Below, piece after piece: positions 33,724 to 42,959 of a stretch of 64,000 nt of DNA. Source of the DNA: G963691885 sp963691885 (GTDB taxonomy: Bacteria > Pseudomonadota > Alphaproteobacteria > UBA8366 > Aestuariispiraceae); assembly GCA_963691885.1 (NCBI GenBank), contig OY829843.1, positions 2,232,001 through 2,296,000 of the forward strand, read 5' to 3'. How positions within the stretch are numbered: the stretch's first letter is position 1; every line of letters begins with the position of its first letter. The notes beneath the pieces were generated by a model. That model saw nothing but the letters and a program-made list of their open reading frames with translations. It was not told the DNA's origin and searched no databases. Made by a program: the position numbers and the translations under genes.

Positions 33724-34980
33724 CTAGCCGGGATCCTGGTTGGATTTTAGCGCCATATCGATACTTTGGCGTCGTTGCCAGACCCATAACCAGATGCAGA
33801 GACCCAAAACGGCGGCAATGGCAATCGGTGATCGCAGACCCGTCGCCTCTGCAATCAAACCCAGGATGAAGGCCCCCAGTCCGGCACCGCCAATATGGAT
33901 GATGCCATAGAGGCTGAGCACGCGTCCTCGCATTGCGCCGGGTGAAATGACCTGCAGACTGGATTGCATCCCGATGCCGGAGACGACCATCGAGAACCCG
34001 GCGAGTAGTGTGACCGGCAAAGCAAAATAGTAGGATTGCGTGGCGACAAGACCCAATCCCGCAATACCGGATCCGGCGACACCCAAAAGCGCAAGCAGGG
34101 CGAGCTGCTCTATGTCACCGCGCCGTGCCATCCAGAACCCGCCCAAAACCGCACCTATTCCAAAGCTGGCGGTCAGAATGGCAAATTCGTCAGCACCCTT
34201 GCCAAATACGTCCGAGGTCAGTCCGGGCATCAGGTCAACCACCGGGCGGAGGCACAGGGCCGCCATCGTCATAACGATCATAATCAGGCGGATGGGCCTG
34301 TTCGTTATGATGAAGGAAAACCCTTCTTGAAAATCTTCCAGGATGGAAGAGGCGCCAGGGCCGGTCCCTCGTTTGGATCGTCGCTCAATTCTGAGGGAGA
34401 GAAGAGAGATGATCAGGGCGGTGTAGGAAAGCGCATTGATCAGGAAGGAGGCCTCAATCGTCCAGAGGCTGATGATGGCGGTTGAGATCATCGGGCCGAC
34501 AAACCGCGCCCCGTTGAATACCATGGAATTGATGGCTATGGCGGTCGTCAGCAACTCGCGCGGGACAAGGCTGGGTGCCAGGGCCAGCCTTGAGGCCTGA
34601 TTTAGTCCAAGCGCCATGCCTGCCAGAAATGTAAAGGCGGCCAAATGCCATTCGTTCAGAACACCCCAGACTGCCAGTCCAAACATGGAGAGCGCACAGG
34701 CGGCTGCGATGACCTGAGACCAGATCATGACCGCAATTCTGCTGTATCGGTCGGCAAGAACACCGCCAAGCGGCCCCATGATGACAACCGGAAAGAAGTC
34801 CGCCATGGCGATGATGCCAAGCCAGGTCGGCGATTCCGTCAGCTCCCAGGTTAACCAGGCAACGGCGATCCGTTGCATCCAGGTCCCGATCAGGGATGCG
34901 CCGTTTCCAAGGATATAGCGATGGTAATTGGGCTGACGCAGAGTCGCCCAAATCGCGCCGGAACTTCTTTTGTTCGTCAT
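33724..34980 (-). CDS. MFS transporter (MFS_3/EntS-like exporter)
   Basis: A 12-segment inner-membrane permease, 418 residues. The opening FRQPNYHRYILGNGASLIGTWMQ pattern (here LRQPNYHRYILGN, then WMQRIAVAWL), GGVLADRYSR after segment 2 and the later GRVLSLYGIIHIG are typical of the EntS/MFS_3 group of drug or siderophore exporters. The substrate is unknown. It faces the SPFH/NfeD pair tail to tail. Confidence 0.82.
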   Translation of the reverse strand: MTNKRSSGAIWATLRQPNYHRYILGNGASLIGTWMQRIAVAWLTWELTESPTWLGIIAMADFFPVVIMGPLGGVLADRYSRIAVMIWSQVIAAACALSMFGLAVWGVLNEWHLAAFTFLAGMALGLNQASRLALAPSLVPRELLTTAIAINSMVFNGARFVGPMISTAIISLWTIEASFLINALSYTALIISLLSLRIERRSKRGTGPGASSILEDFQEGFSFIITNRPIRLIMIVMTMAALCLRPVVDLMPGLTSDVFGKGADEFAILTASFGIGAVLGGFWMARRGDIEQLALLALLGVAGSGIAGLGLVATQSYYFALPVTLLAGFSMVVSGIGMQSSLQVISPGAMRGRVLSLYGIIHIGGAGLGAFILGLIAEATGLRSPIAIAAVLGLCIWLWVWQRRQSIDMALKSNQDPG

Positions 34981-35021
34981 TCTATTCCCGAATGGGGTCT
35001 TTCACACGAGAGATCACAAGA

Positions 35022-35927
35022 TCATGAATCCAGGCGAACCGTCTTCAGTGATTTGGAAAGTTCGTTACATAACAGATGTGTAATGGGGGCAATATTGACC
35101 TTCGATGATACTAACAAGCCTAATTTTAGACTCCCGAGAGAATCCAGATCAATCGGTACAAATTCCAGTTGTCCATCGTCAATTTCCTGCAAGAACCCCA
35201 GTTTTGTATAAAGGCCAATGCCACTTCCGCGAAGGATCAGGCGCCTTGCCAGTGGAAGGGAATTTGTAAAGGTTCGGGCGTCGAGGCGGGCGGTAAGATC
35301 TGTCAGTGTTTGATCAATGATGGACTGCCCGCTTCTGGCATCAATCGATCGGATCAGGTGGTGGCCTTCCAGATCCTGCAGATCAAGTTTTCCTCGCTGG
35401 GCAAGCGGGTGATTTGCGGGAAGGACTGCGCCAATCGGTGACGACTTCTCCGCCAGAATTCGCACCGACGGATGGGGATCCAAACAGAAGGATAATCCGA
35501 TATCCGCCTCGCCGTTTCCGACGGCGGCCATAATTTCATCGGGCTGTGCCGTCACAACGGAGCACGTAATTTCGGGATAGGTAGAAGAGAAGCGGTACAG
35601 CGCGTCTGGCAGGATTCCGACCGCAACGGAATCCAGTGCCATGACTGTTACATGTCCCGAACGCATATCACGAATCTGATCGACCAGAACCTGAACGCGG
35701 TCATAATCAAACAGAGTTTGTCGGCAATGATCCAAAACCACCGAACCGGCATGGGTGAGCGTCACTCCTTCGGAGGTTCTGTTAAACAGTTGGACGCCAA
35801 GGCTTTTTTCCGTGCTGATGATTTTCCGGTTAACGGATGTGGATGACACGTTCAAATGTGTGGCTGCTTTTCTGATCGATCCCTGTCGGGCGACCTCATC
35901 GAAATACTTCAGGAAATTGCTGTGCAT
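35022..35927 (-). CDS. LysR-family transcriptional regulator
   Basis: 301 residues from ATG 35927 (an in-frame ATG 11 codons upstream lies near the putative operator and is less likely). N-terminal winged helix: MHSNFLKYFDEVARQGSIRKAATHLNVSSTSVNRKI, with LFNRTSEGVTLTHAG. The effector domain begins GHVTVMALDSVAVGILPDAL. It is divergent from the transport/catabolic operon at 36095-42952 and is its likely regulator. A palindrome containing GTGCGAAAAATGCAC lies 50 bases upstream of its start. Confidence 0.88.
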   Translation of the reverse strand: MHSNFLKYFDEVARQGSIRKAATHLNVSSTSVNRKIISTEKSLGVQLFNRTSEGVTLTHAGSVVLDHCRQTLFDYDRVQVLVDQIRDMRSGHVTVMALDSVAVGILPDALYRFSSTYPEITCSVVTAQPDEIMAAVGNGEADIGLSFCLDPHPSVRILAEKSSPIGAVLPANHPLAQRGKLDLQDLEGHHLIRSIDARSGQSIIDQTLTDLTARLDARTFTNSLPLARRLILRGSGIGLYTKLGFLQEIDDGQLEFVPIDLDSLGSLKLGLLVSSKVNIAPITHLLCNELSKSLKTVRLDS

Positions 35928-35976
35928 AGATGCCTCAAATGTCTGTCCAAAATGTGCCAAATCTCAAAAAGTAGGG

Positions 35977-35995
35977 TGGTGCGAAAAATGCACCA
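35977..35995. promoter_or_regulatory. Palindrome in LysR/ABC-transporter divergent region
   Basis: TGGTGC-GAAAAAT-GCACCA, perfect six-base arms with a seven-base A-rich spacer. It lies between the LysR gene and the transporter operon, and has the same TGCGAAAA core found beside the second LysR gene (55829-55877). Confidence 0.5.
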
Positions 35996-36094
35996 TGGTG
36001 GGTAATTATTGATGCTATCTGCACCGCGTTCAAGGCAATAGCCTGAGCGATGGATCATTTGAGATTTTCGAAACACTTTTGGGGACAGGGTATT

Positions 36095-37135
36095 ATGACC
36101 AAAACAATTCCAGAAATGGACCGCCGTCAGTTTCTTCAGGGCATGGGGGCTGCAGCAGGCCTGGCTGCTACCGGCACGTTTTTGACGGTCGCGCCGGCCA
36201 AGGCCGATACATTTACAATCCGCCTTCAGCTGGGCTGGCTCGCCTCCAACGGCATTATGGGCGAGGTTGCCGCTGACAAACTCGGCTATTTCGCTGAAGA
36301 AGGTCTGGCGCTGGAAATTGTCCCGGGCGGGCCGAATATTGACGGCGTTGCCTCTGTCGCGTCGGGCGCGAATAACTTCGGGTCGATTTCGTCCAGCCCT
36401 TCGCTGATGCTGGCGCGTTCGGCTGGCATTCCGATCAAATGCGTGGCGGCCGGCTATCAGCAGCATCCGTTCACCTATTTCTCATTGGCCGATAAAGGCA
36501 ATGTCCGGACACCGCAGGATCTGATCGGCAAAAAGGTCGCCACCCAGGGGACAGCCCGCATTCTGTTGAGAGCGCTATTGGCAAAGAACGGTATTTCCGA
36601 GGACCAGGTTGAGGTCTCCGTCATGGGGGGCGATATGGGACCACTGCTGACCGGGCAGGTCGATGTTGCCACGGGTTGGAAAACAAATGTCGGGGCCCTT
36701 TCGGTTCTTGGCGAAGGCCGTGTCGATATGACCCTGTGGGACAGCGGCATTCAACTTTACGCCAACCCCTATTACACAACCGATGAGATGCTGGCGGAAC
36801 ATGGTGACAAGATCGCCGGCGCAATCCGGGCGATCTCGCGCGGTTGGGGATGGGTGCATGGAAACCCTGAGGGCGGCGTCGACGCGCTGGTTGAACGCTA
36901 TCCGAACCTGGATCGCGATAGCGAGATGAAGGCCGTTGACCTGGTACTTGGCTATTCCTTCAACGAAAAGACGGTTGCCGGTGGCTGGGGTGTTATGGCG
37001 ACCGAAAACTGGCAGGCGCAAATTGATACCTATGATCAGCTGGGGCAGTTCAAGAGCGCGGCACCGAAGCTTGAGGATATCATGACACTCGATATCCTGA
37101 ACGCGACTGCTGATGCCCGTCCGAAACTGGGTTGA
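36095..37135 (+). CDS. NitT/TauT-type ABC transporter binding protein (NMT1/THI5-like)
   Basis: 346 residues from ATG 36095 with a twin-arginine signal (DRRQFLQGMGAAAGL, cleavage after AKA near residue 38). The mature part reads FTIRLQLGWLASNGIMGEVAADKLGYFAEEGL and SGANNFGSISSSPSLMLARSAGIP, then RTPQDLIGKKVATQG: the NMT1/SsuA pattern for sulfonates, nitrogenous heterocycles or aromatic acids. It is the first gene of an eight-gene operon, divergent from the LysR gene. The ligand is unknown. Confidence 0.85.
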   Translation: MTKTIPEMDRRQFLQGMGAAAGLAATGTFLTVAPAKADTFTIRLQLGWLASNGIMGEVAADKLGYFAEEGLALEIVPGGPNIDGVASVASGANNFGSISSSPSLMLARSAGIPIKCVAAGYQQHPFTYFSLADKGNVRTPQDLIGKKVATQGTARILLRALLAKNGISEDQVEVSVMGGDMGPLLTGQVDVATGWKTNVGALSVLGEGRVDMTLWDSGIQLYANPYYTTDEMLAEHGDKIAGAIRAISRGWGWVHGNPEGGVDALVERYPNLDRDSEMKAVDLVLGYSFNEKTVAGGWGVMATENWQAQIDTYDQLGQFKSAAPKLEDIMTLDILNATADARPKLG

Positions 37136-37140
37136 TCCTG

Positions 37141-37962
37141 GTGAACGAGATCTCCAGAAACGCGGCGGATAGGCGTGTGGAACACGCCGCGGTGGGGATA
37201 TCGGTCCCCGCCGCCTCCCTGCGTGATGCCTCCGTCCGGTTCGGGGATTTCACAGCCCTTGACGGGATATCACTTGATATAGAGGCGGGCGATTTCTGGA
37301 CAATTCTGGGCCCGTCCGGTTGCGGCAAATCAACGATGTTGCGCTTGGTCTCGGATTTGATTCCGCCTGCCTCCGGTGATGTCATCATTCTGGATAAGAC
37401 CACTGAGGAAGCCCGCCTTGCTCGGGAATTCGCCTTCGTCTTTCAGGAGGCGACCTTGCTGCCGTGGCGGACGGCCTTGCAAAATGTCGAACTGCCCCTT
37501 GAGGTTGGTCGAAAACGGGGCGTGTCCGTCACATTTGCTGATAAGTCGCCGCGTGAACTCCTTAAGCTCGTCGGGCTTGAAGGGCGGGAGGATGCGCTTC
37601 CCCATGAATTATCCGGCGGCATGCGGCAGCGTGTGGCAATTGCCCGGGCGCTGGTTTGTCAGCCGAAACTTCTGTTGATGGATGAACCTTTCGGCGCGCT
37701 GGATGAAATGACCCGGGACCGTCTGAACCTTCAGCTTTTGCAGATCTGGCAGGAAACCGGGACAACCATTCTCTTTGTGACCCATTCTATACCGGAGGCT
37801 GTCTTTCTGGGTCAGAAGGTTCTTATGTTGCAAGCCAATCCGGGGCGGGTGAAGCAGGTCCTGCCCATTGACCTGCCGCGAGACCGCGATATCGCGATGC
37901 GCGATACGCCGGAATTCAATCAGTACTGTTCCCGCTTGCGCGCGCTTCTGGAGGAATGCTGA
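37141..37962 (+). CDS. NitT/TauT-type ABC transporter ATP-binding protein
   Basis: About 273 residues from GTG 37141 (TTG 37132 is also possible). Walker A GPSGCGKST, Q-loop FVFQEATLLPWRTALQNV, signature LSGGMRQRVAIARAL, Walker B LLLMDEPFGALDEMTR and switch His VTHSIPEAVFLG are intact and of the SsuB/TauB type. There is an N-terminal extension of about 20 residues. It overlaps the permease gene by one base (TGATG at 37960-37964). Confidence 0.9.
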   Translation: MNEISRNAADRRVEHAAVGISVPAASLRDASVRFGDFTALDGISLDIEAGDFWTILGPSGCGKSTMLRLVSDLIPPASGDVIILDKTTEEARLAREFAFVFQEATLLPWRTALQNVELPLEVGRKRGVSVTFADKSPRELLKLVGLEGREDALPHELSGGMRQRVAIARALVCQPKLLLMDEPFGALDEMTRDRLNLQLLQIWQETGTTILFVTHSIPEAVFLGQKVLMLQANPGRVKQVLPIDLPRDRDIAMRDTPEFNQYCSRLRALLEEC

Positions 37963-38771
37963 TGTCCGATACGCAGGCCCTTGGAGGTAAGGCTTATGCG
38001 CCGAAGGGGTTGACCTTTTCCCCCGATTTTCTGGCGCGTGCAAAAAGCGTGGGTATTCCTGTTTGTACCGCTTTAGCCTTGATCGCGATTTGGCAATTGG
38101 GGGTTCGCGCGTTTGGTGTGCCGATCTATATCGCCCCGGCCCCCAGCGACATTGGGCTTGTTTTCTATGAAGAACACGCGCTGCTGCTGCGGAATTTCTG
38201 GCCGACATTCATTGAGTCAATCCTGGGATTTGTGGTTGGCAATGTGCTGGCCATCCTGATTGCGATTGCCTTTGTGCACAGTCGGATGATCGAAACGGCG
38301 TTCTTCCCGATTGCGGTTTTCATCAACACGATCCCGATCCTCGCAATTGCGCCAATCCTGGTCTTGATCTTTGGGGCGGGGATGACGGCCAAGATTGTCA
38401 TTGCGGCGCTGATCTGTTTTTTCCCGACTTTGGTGAATATGGTGCGTGGCCTGCAGGCGGTGAGCCCGCAGACCCTTGAACTGATGCGGATCTTGTCAGC
38501 GTCAAAGTCCGAGATCTTCTGGAAAATCCGGCTGCCCGCGTCACTCCCCTATCTGTTTTCGGCACTCAGGATTGCCGCCACAACCTGTGTGATTGGTGCC
38601 ATTGTGGGTGAATGGATCGGGGCCGATGTCGGGCTGGGGGCCTTGATCATCGACAGTACCTTTAATTTTCGCTCACCCCTGCTCTACGCAACAATTTTCG
38701 TTTCATCGGGATTGTCAGTGCTGCTGTTTGCCGCTGTCGCCCTGGCAGAAAAACTGACCGTGCGCTGGTAG
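37962..38771 (+). CDS. NitT/TauT-type ABC transporter permease
   Basis: 269 residues, six membrane segments, SsuC/TauC type. The family pattern is clear: IAIWQLGVRAFGVPIYIAPAPSDI, FWPTFIESILGFVVGNVLAI, FPTLVNMVRGLQAV, and the ATPase-docking loop with ASKSEIFWKIRLPASLPYLFSALRIA. ATG 37962 overlaps the ATPase stop. It completes the importer with the two genes before it. Confidence 0.9.
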   Translation: MSDTQALGGKAYAPKGLTFSPDFLARAKSVGIPVCTALALIAIWQLGVRAFGVPIYIAPAPSDIGLVFYEEHALLLRNFWPTFIESILGFVVGNVLAILIAIAFVHSRMIETAFFPIAVFINTIPILAIAPILVLIFGAGMTAKIVIAALICFFPTLVNMVRGLQAVSPQTLELMRILSASKSEIFWKIRLPASLPYLFSALRIAATTCVIGAIVGEWIGADVGLGALIIDSTFNFRSPLLYATIFVSSGLSVLLFAAVALAEKLTVRW

Positions 38772-38820
38772 AAACCACGCCTTGTCCGGATATCTGCACC
38801 TGGATTTTTAGGAGGATAAA

Positions 38821-40188
38821 ATGTCAGAACACCATACGACCACGGTCTCGGTCGAAGGAAGTCAGGTTCCGGTTGTAGCCGATTGCGATGTGGTTGTTGT
38901 CGGCGCAGGGCCGGCCGGGCATGCGGCGGCCGTCTCTGCAGCGCGCAACGGATGTTCGGTCACCCTGCTGGAGCGGTATCACCATTTGGGCGGTATGGCC
39001 TCCGGCGGCATGGTCCTTGTCCTGGATGATATGGTGAATGAGGGGAATGAGATCGTCACCACGGGCATTGTCAGCGAATTTGTTGAGCGGTTGGAAAGAC
39101 AGGAAGCAGCGGTCTATCCACCCGCTGAGGATTGTCAGACCAATTGGGAGATGTGGCAGAAATGGTCCCGCTGGGGATGCATTGACTTTCATAAAGCCAT
39201 GATGCCCCAACCGATTATCCATGCGGTCGCCTTCGATCCTGATGGCTGGAAGCGGGTCAGCCTGGATATGGTTCGGGACTCCGGTGTGAATTTGCGGACC
39301 CATTCCTGGTTCTCAAGCGTGCTGATGGAAGGCGGGAAAATCACCGGTGTCATCGCGCAGACCAAATTGGGGCTGCAGGCGATCCGCGCAAAGATTGTGG
39401 TCGATGCGACGGGCGATCTGGATGTTGGTGTCTCCGCCGGTGCCGAATACACGACCGGCCAATATATCGTGACAACGGTGTTTCGCCTGGCCGATGTGGA
39501 TACGGATCGCGCCGAGGCCTTTGAGTATGAAAACCCGGAAGAATACAAACGGATCGACCGGGAGGCGCGCCGCGTGATCGGCGGGGCCTGGGGGATGTGG
39601 TGGTTGAAGACGCCCTTGCCGGGCATTGTCTGGTGCAACTGCCCTCATATGCCAGGTTATGACGGCCTGTCGGTTGAGGATATGGTGGCCTCGGAATATG
39701 AGGGTCGCCAGCGGATGATGAACCTGCTGGATTTCGCGCGCAAGAATGTCGTCGGTTTTGAGAATGCCAAAATGCTGGGCGCCGCCGAACAAATGGGCAT
39801 CCGCCAGACCCGCCTGTTGCAGGGTGAATATGTGGTGACCAAGGATGATGTGAAGTCGCGGCGCTATTTCAAGGACACGGTTTGTCGGGGCCGCGACTAT
39901 TACACCCCCTATCGGGCTTTGCTGCCAAAAGGGATCGACAATCTGATCGTCGCCGGTCGGCATTATTCCGTGGACAGCGATGCCCAGAAATTGTCCCGCG
40001 AAATTCCGCCCTGTATGGCACAGGGTGAGGCGTCGGGCATTGCCGCCGGGCTTGCGGTTGAAGGGGATCTCGCCCTGCGCGACGTTGACTATCAGCAGAT
40101 CCAAAAGAGGATGCGTGCCCAGGGTGCGGATCCAGGGGATCAACCCTCGCCCAACGCGAACCTGGACCCCGTCCTGGCGGCTGAATAA
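38821..40188 (+). CDS. FAD-dependent oxidoreductase (FAD_oxidored family)
   Basis: 455 residues. The FAD-binding motif is CDVVVVGAGPAGHAAAVSAARNG (about residues 20-42), followed by LLERYHHLGGMASGGMV, in which the GGMASGG block is typical of FAD_oxidored proteins. KIVVDATGDLDV and a C-terminal NLIVAGRHYSVDSDAQ are further FAD contacts. Several Cys (CIDF, CNCP, CRG, PPCMA) are scattered but form no obvious cluster motif. The SD AGGAGG precedes ATG 38821. As the first enzyme after the transporter it may start breakdown of the imported compound. Substrate unknown. Confidence 0.82.
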   Translation: MSEHHTTTVSVEGSQVPVVADCDVVVVGAGPAGHAAAVSAARNGCSVTLLERYHHLGGMASGGMVLVLDDMVNEGNEIVTTGIVSEFVERLERQEAAVYPPAEDCQTNWEMWQKWSRWGCIDFHKAMMPQPIIHAVAFDPDGWKRVSLDMVRDSGVNLRTHSWFSSVLMEGGKITGVIAQTKLGLQAIRAKIVVDATGDLDVGVSAGAEYTTGQYIVTTVFRLADVDTDRAEAFEYENPEEYKRIDREARRVIGGAWGMWWLKTPLPGIVWCNCPHMPGYDGLSVEDMVASEYEGRQRMMNLLDFARKNVVGFENAKMLGAAEQMGIRQTRLLQGEYVVTKDDVKSRRYFKDTVCRGRDYYTPYRALLPKGIDNLIVAGRHYSVDSDAQKLSREIPPCMAQGEASGIAAGLAVEGDLALRDVDYQQIQKRMRAQGADPGDQPSPNANLDPVLAAE

Positions 40189-40209
40189 CGAGAATAAAAT
40201 ACAGGGATC

Positions 40210-41382
40210 ATGGAAATGTCTGAGGCAGTTATGCCGCTCAGCGGCGTCCGCGTCGTCGATTTCACACAAGTGATGCTGGGCCCCTGTGCGACCCAGATGT
40301 TGGGTGATTTCGGTGCCGATGTGATCAAGATTGAACGCCCGGGATCAGGGGACTTGACCCGGAACTTTTTCGGCGTGCGGACGGAGGAGGCGATGAATAA
40401 CGCGGTCTTCGCTTCCCTCAATCGAAACAAGCGATCGGTCGTGTTTGACACCAAGACCGGTGACGGTCTTGAGGCGGCGATGAAGCTGATTGAGACGGCC
40501 GATGTTGTTGTCGATAATTTCCGCGCTGGTGTGATGGACCGTCTGGGTTTCGGGTATGAGGCGCTTTCCAAACGGAACCCGCGGATCATATGCGCATCCG
40601 GCACCGGGTTTGGATCCACCGGGCCTTATGCCCATAAGGGCGGGCAGGATGTTCTGGCCCAGGCCATGTCGGGCGTCATGGAAAAGACACAGGACCCGTC
40701 GATCCCGATGTCGATCTATCCAACGACGCTGTGTGATTATTCGGCCGGCATGCATTTGGTACAGGGCATCATGGCAGCCCTTCTGATGCGGGAAAAAACC
40801 GGGCGTGGCCAAAAGGTTGAGGTCTCCCTCTATGACAGCATGATTGCCATGCAGATGCAGGAGGCCGCCCAATGGTCCCATCATAAAGAGGTGTTGAACT
40901 GGGCCGCCATGCCCCTGACCGGCGTCTTTGAAACAACAGACGGGGCAATTGTCATTGTTGGCGCATTCAAGGCCAACCCGTTGCAGGACATATGCATCGC
41001 CCTGGAGATTGAGGACCTCTCCCCCCTCTATCCCGACCTGCCGTCCCAAAGGGCCAATAAATCCTTCCTGCAGGATACGTTCAAACAGGCGATCGCCAAA
41101 AACACAAATGAGTATTGGTTGAACCGTTTAGAGGCCCAGGATCTGCTTTGTGCCCCCGTGCGCTCTTTGGGCGAGGCGCTGGATGACCCGCAGACCGAGA
41201 TCAACAACATGTTGACGCGGATTGACCATCCGGTTCTGGGCGATATTACCTTGACCGGGTCGCCCGTTCATTTGAGTGACGCCCCGCTAGACGTCCGGCA
41301 CGCGCCGCCGCGCCTGGGTGAGCATACGGACGAGGTTCTGCAGGAACTCGGCCTGCCGATTGTTCAGAAAATCGCTTCATGA
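40210..41382 (+). CDS. CaiB/BaiF family III CoA transferase
   Basis: 390 residues, complete. Seen: VRVVDFTQVMLGPCATQMLGDFGADVIKIE at the start, NRNKRSVVFD, VVVDNFRAGVMDRLGFGYE, and the catalytic Asp in GQDVLAQAMSG. These enzymes move CoA from a donor such as succinyl-CoA to a carboxylic acid. It overlaps the crotonase gene by four bases (ATGA, 41379-41382). In context it probably activates the imported or oxidised acid for degradation. Confidence 0.9.
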   Translation: MEMSEAVMPLSGVRVVDFTQVMLGPCATQMLGDFGADVIKIERPGSGDLTRNFFGVRTEEAMNNAVFASLNRNKRSVVFDTKTGDGLEAAMKLIETADVVVDNFRAGVMDRLGFGYEALSKRNPRIICASGTGFGSTGPYAHKGGQDVLAQAMSGVMEKTQDPSIPMSIYPTTLCDYSAGMHLVQGIMAALLMREKTGRGQKVEVSLYDSMIAMQMQEAAQWSHHKEVLNWAAMPLTGVFETTDGAIVIVGAFKANPLQDICIALEIEDLSPLYPDLPSQRANKSFLQDTFKQAIAKNTNEYWLNRLEAQDLLCAPVRSLGEALDDPQTEINNMLTRIDHPVLGDITLTGSPVHLSDAPLDVRHAPPRLGEHTDEVLQELGLPIVQKIAS

Positions 41383-42146
41383 GTGTCGATTTTGAGGTCT
41401 CCGGTCCCGTTGGCCGTATCACGATAGATCGTCAGGACAGGATGAACGCGCTCGATAGCGCGGCTCGCCGCCGTCTTGAGGGCATTCTTGATGAGGTGGA
41501 ACAGAACCCTGAGATACGGGTTGTGGTATTGACCGGTGCCGGGGAAAAGGCATTCTGTGCCGGCGCGGATCTGAAGGAAGACAACGGTCAGACGGGTCTG
41601 GAGTATTGGGCAAATTACCCGATGCGGGGAATGTCGTTACGACCGACACTGACGACGCCCGTGATCGCGCGGGTCAACGGCTTGGCGCTGGGGGGCGGGC
41701 TGGAGCTTGTCCTTGGTTGCGATATCGTCATAGCGGCGGAGACGGCCCGCTTCGCGCTGCCCGAAGCAAAGGTCGGACGACTGCCCCTTGATGGCGGGAT
41801 GAGCCTTTTGCCCCGCCTTATCCCTCGAAATGTAGCGAACGCGATGATGATGACGGGGCGTATGATGCCAGCGGACGAGATGGTGCGTTACGGCTTGGTC
41901 AATGCGGTTGTCCCGCTGGATCAATTGGATACGGAAACCGATCAATGGGTTGAAGATCTCCTGTCCTGCGCGCCGCTTTCCCTGCGGGCTATTAAAGCGA
42001 CAGTGCGGGAAACAGCCCATCTTTTGCCGCAGGACGCCTATCGGATGCGGTCGGATGCGCTGGTTGCAGCCTTGGTGTCTGAGGATTCAGAGGAAGGCGT
42101 TCGGGCCTTTCGTGAGAAGCGTAAACCGGTCTGGAAAGGGCGGTGA
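41379..42146 (+). CDS. Enoyl-CoA hydratase/isomerase family protein
   Basis: 255 residues with the crotonase fold: AFCAGADLKED and NGLALGGGLELVLGCDI form the oxyanion hole, LPEAKVGRLPLDGG carries one acidic residue, and the second usual Glu position is not acidic (NVANAMMMTGR). The C-terminus FREKRKPVWKGR is typical. It probably hydrates or isomerises the CoA ester made by the preceding transferase. Coupled to it by an ATGA overlap. Confidence 0.88.
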   Translation: MSVDFEVSGPVGRITIDRQDRMNALDSAARRRLEGILDEVEQNPEIRVVVLTGAGEKAFCAGADLKEDNGQTGLEYWANYPMRGMSLRPTLTTPVIARVNGLALGGGLELVLGCDIVIAAETARFALPEAKVGRLPLDGGMSLLPRLIPRNVANAMMMTGRMMPADEMVRYGLVNAVVPLDQLDTETDQWVEDLLSCAPLSLRAIKATVRETAHLLPQDAYRMRSDALVAALVSEDSEEGVRAFREKRKPVWKGR

Positions 42147-42161
42147 AATGAGTGTGTTGCG

Positions 42162-42491
42162 GTGACCCTTGTCATTACCAGCGCCTGCATTGATGTGAAA
42201 GACGGGATCTGTACAACGAGCTGCCCTGTCGATTGTATCTATGAAGGGGAACGGATGTTCTATATCCACCCTGTCGAGTGTATTGAGTGCGGCATGTGTG
42301 AGAGCATCTGTCCCGTTGATGCCATTCATTACGATGATGAAGTGCCGATGTTGGAACAGCCCTTCATAGCCCTGAATGAGGACGCCTTTCGGCGGCAGGA
42401 TGGTGAAATCGATTGTCCCGACGGTTGGAAGAAAGGGGATCCACCGATCCAGGACCCGGCCGCTGTCGCTGAATGGCGAGGGTCGGAATAG
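42162..42491 (+). CDS. 7Fe/8Fe ferredoxin
   Basis: 109 residues from GTG 42162. Two cluster motifs: CIDVKDGICTTSCPVDC (C-x7-C-x3-C-P) and CIECGMCESICPVDAI (C-x2-C-x2-C-x3-C-P), giving one 3Fe-4S or variant cluster and one 4Fe-4S cluster, with the FdxA-like YEGERMFYIHP between. It may carry electrons to or from the FAD oxidoreductase of the same operon. The stop shares one base with the next start (42491). Confidence 0.9.
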   Translation: MTLVITSACIDVKDGICTTSCPVDCIYEGERMFYIHPVECIECGMCESICPVDAIHYDDEVPMLEQPFIALNEDAFRRQDGEIDCPDGWKKGDPPIQDPAAVAEWRGSE

Positions 42492-42952
42492 TGGCTGGAA
42501 CGATGGATGAAAAATGGGTTCGCCGTTTCCTGGGGCTTTGTGATCATATCGCCGCCTGGTCAGAGGATCGGGATTTCCATGTCGGCTGTGTCATTGTGGG
42601 GCCGGCGCATGAGATCCGGGCGACCGGTTATAACGGTCTGCCGCGCGGGGTCAAAGATGGCGATGAGGCAAGGTTTGACCGCAAAAGCGGGGAAAAATTT
42701 TTCTGGTTTGAACATGCGGAGCGGAATGCGCTTTATAACGCGGTGCGCGCCGGAACGAGTGTTGCCGGATGTACACTGTTGGTGAACCGCTTTCCCTGTG
42801 CAGATTGTGGGCGGGCCATCATTCAATCGGGCATCACCCATATCATCTGTCCATCTATCCCGAAGGCCGACGGTGCCCTTGATCACAGTTTCCAGGTATC
42901 CTTTACAATGCTGAAAGAGGCAGGCATCACGGTAACCCTGGTGCCGCGTTAA
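42491..42952 (+). CDS. Cytidine/deoxycytidylate deaminase-fold zinc enzyme
   Basis: 153 residues from GTG 42491 (or ATG 42503). The zinc motif HAERNAL (His and catalytic Glu) and PCADCGRAI (two Cys) are intact; GYNGLPRGVKD is the loop typical of dCMP deaminases. It is the last gene of the transporter operon, which is odd for a nucleotide enzyme, so it may deaminate an intermediate with an amino-pyrimidine or related ring. Alternatively it is a ComEB-like dCMP deaminase caught up in the operon. Confidence 0.8.
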   Translation: MAGTMDEKWVRRFLGLCDHIAAWSEDRDFHVGCVIVGPAHEIRATGYNGLPRGVKDGDEARFDRKSGEKFFWFEHAERNALYNAVRAGTSVAGCTLLVNRFPCADCGRAIIQSGITHIICPSIPKADGALDHSFQVSFTMLKEAGITVTLVPR

Positions 42953-42959
42953 GGTGTGC

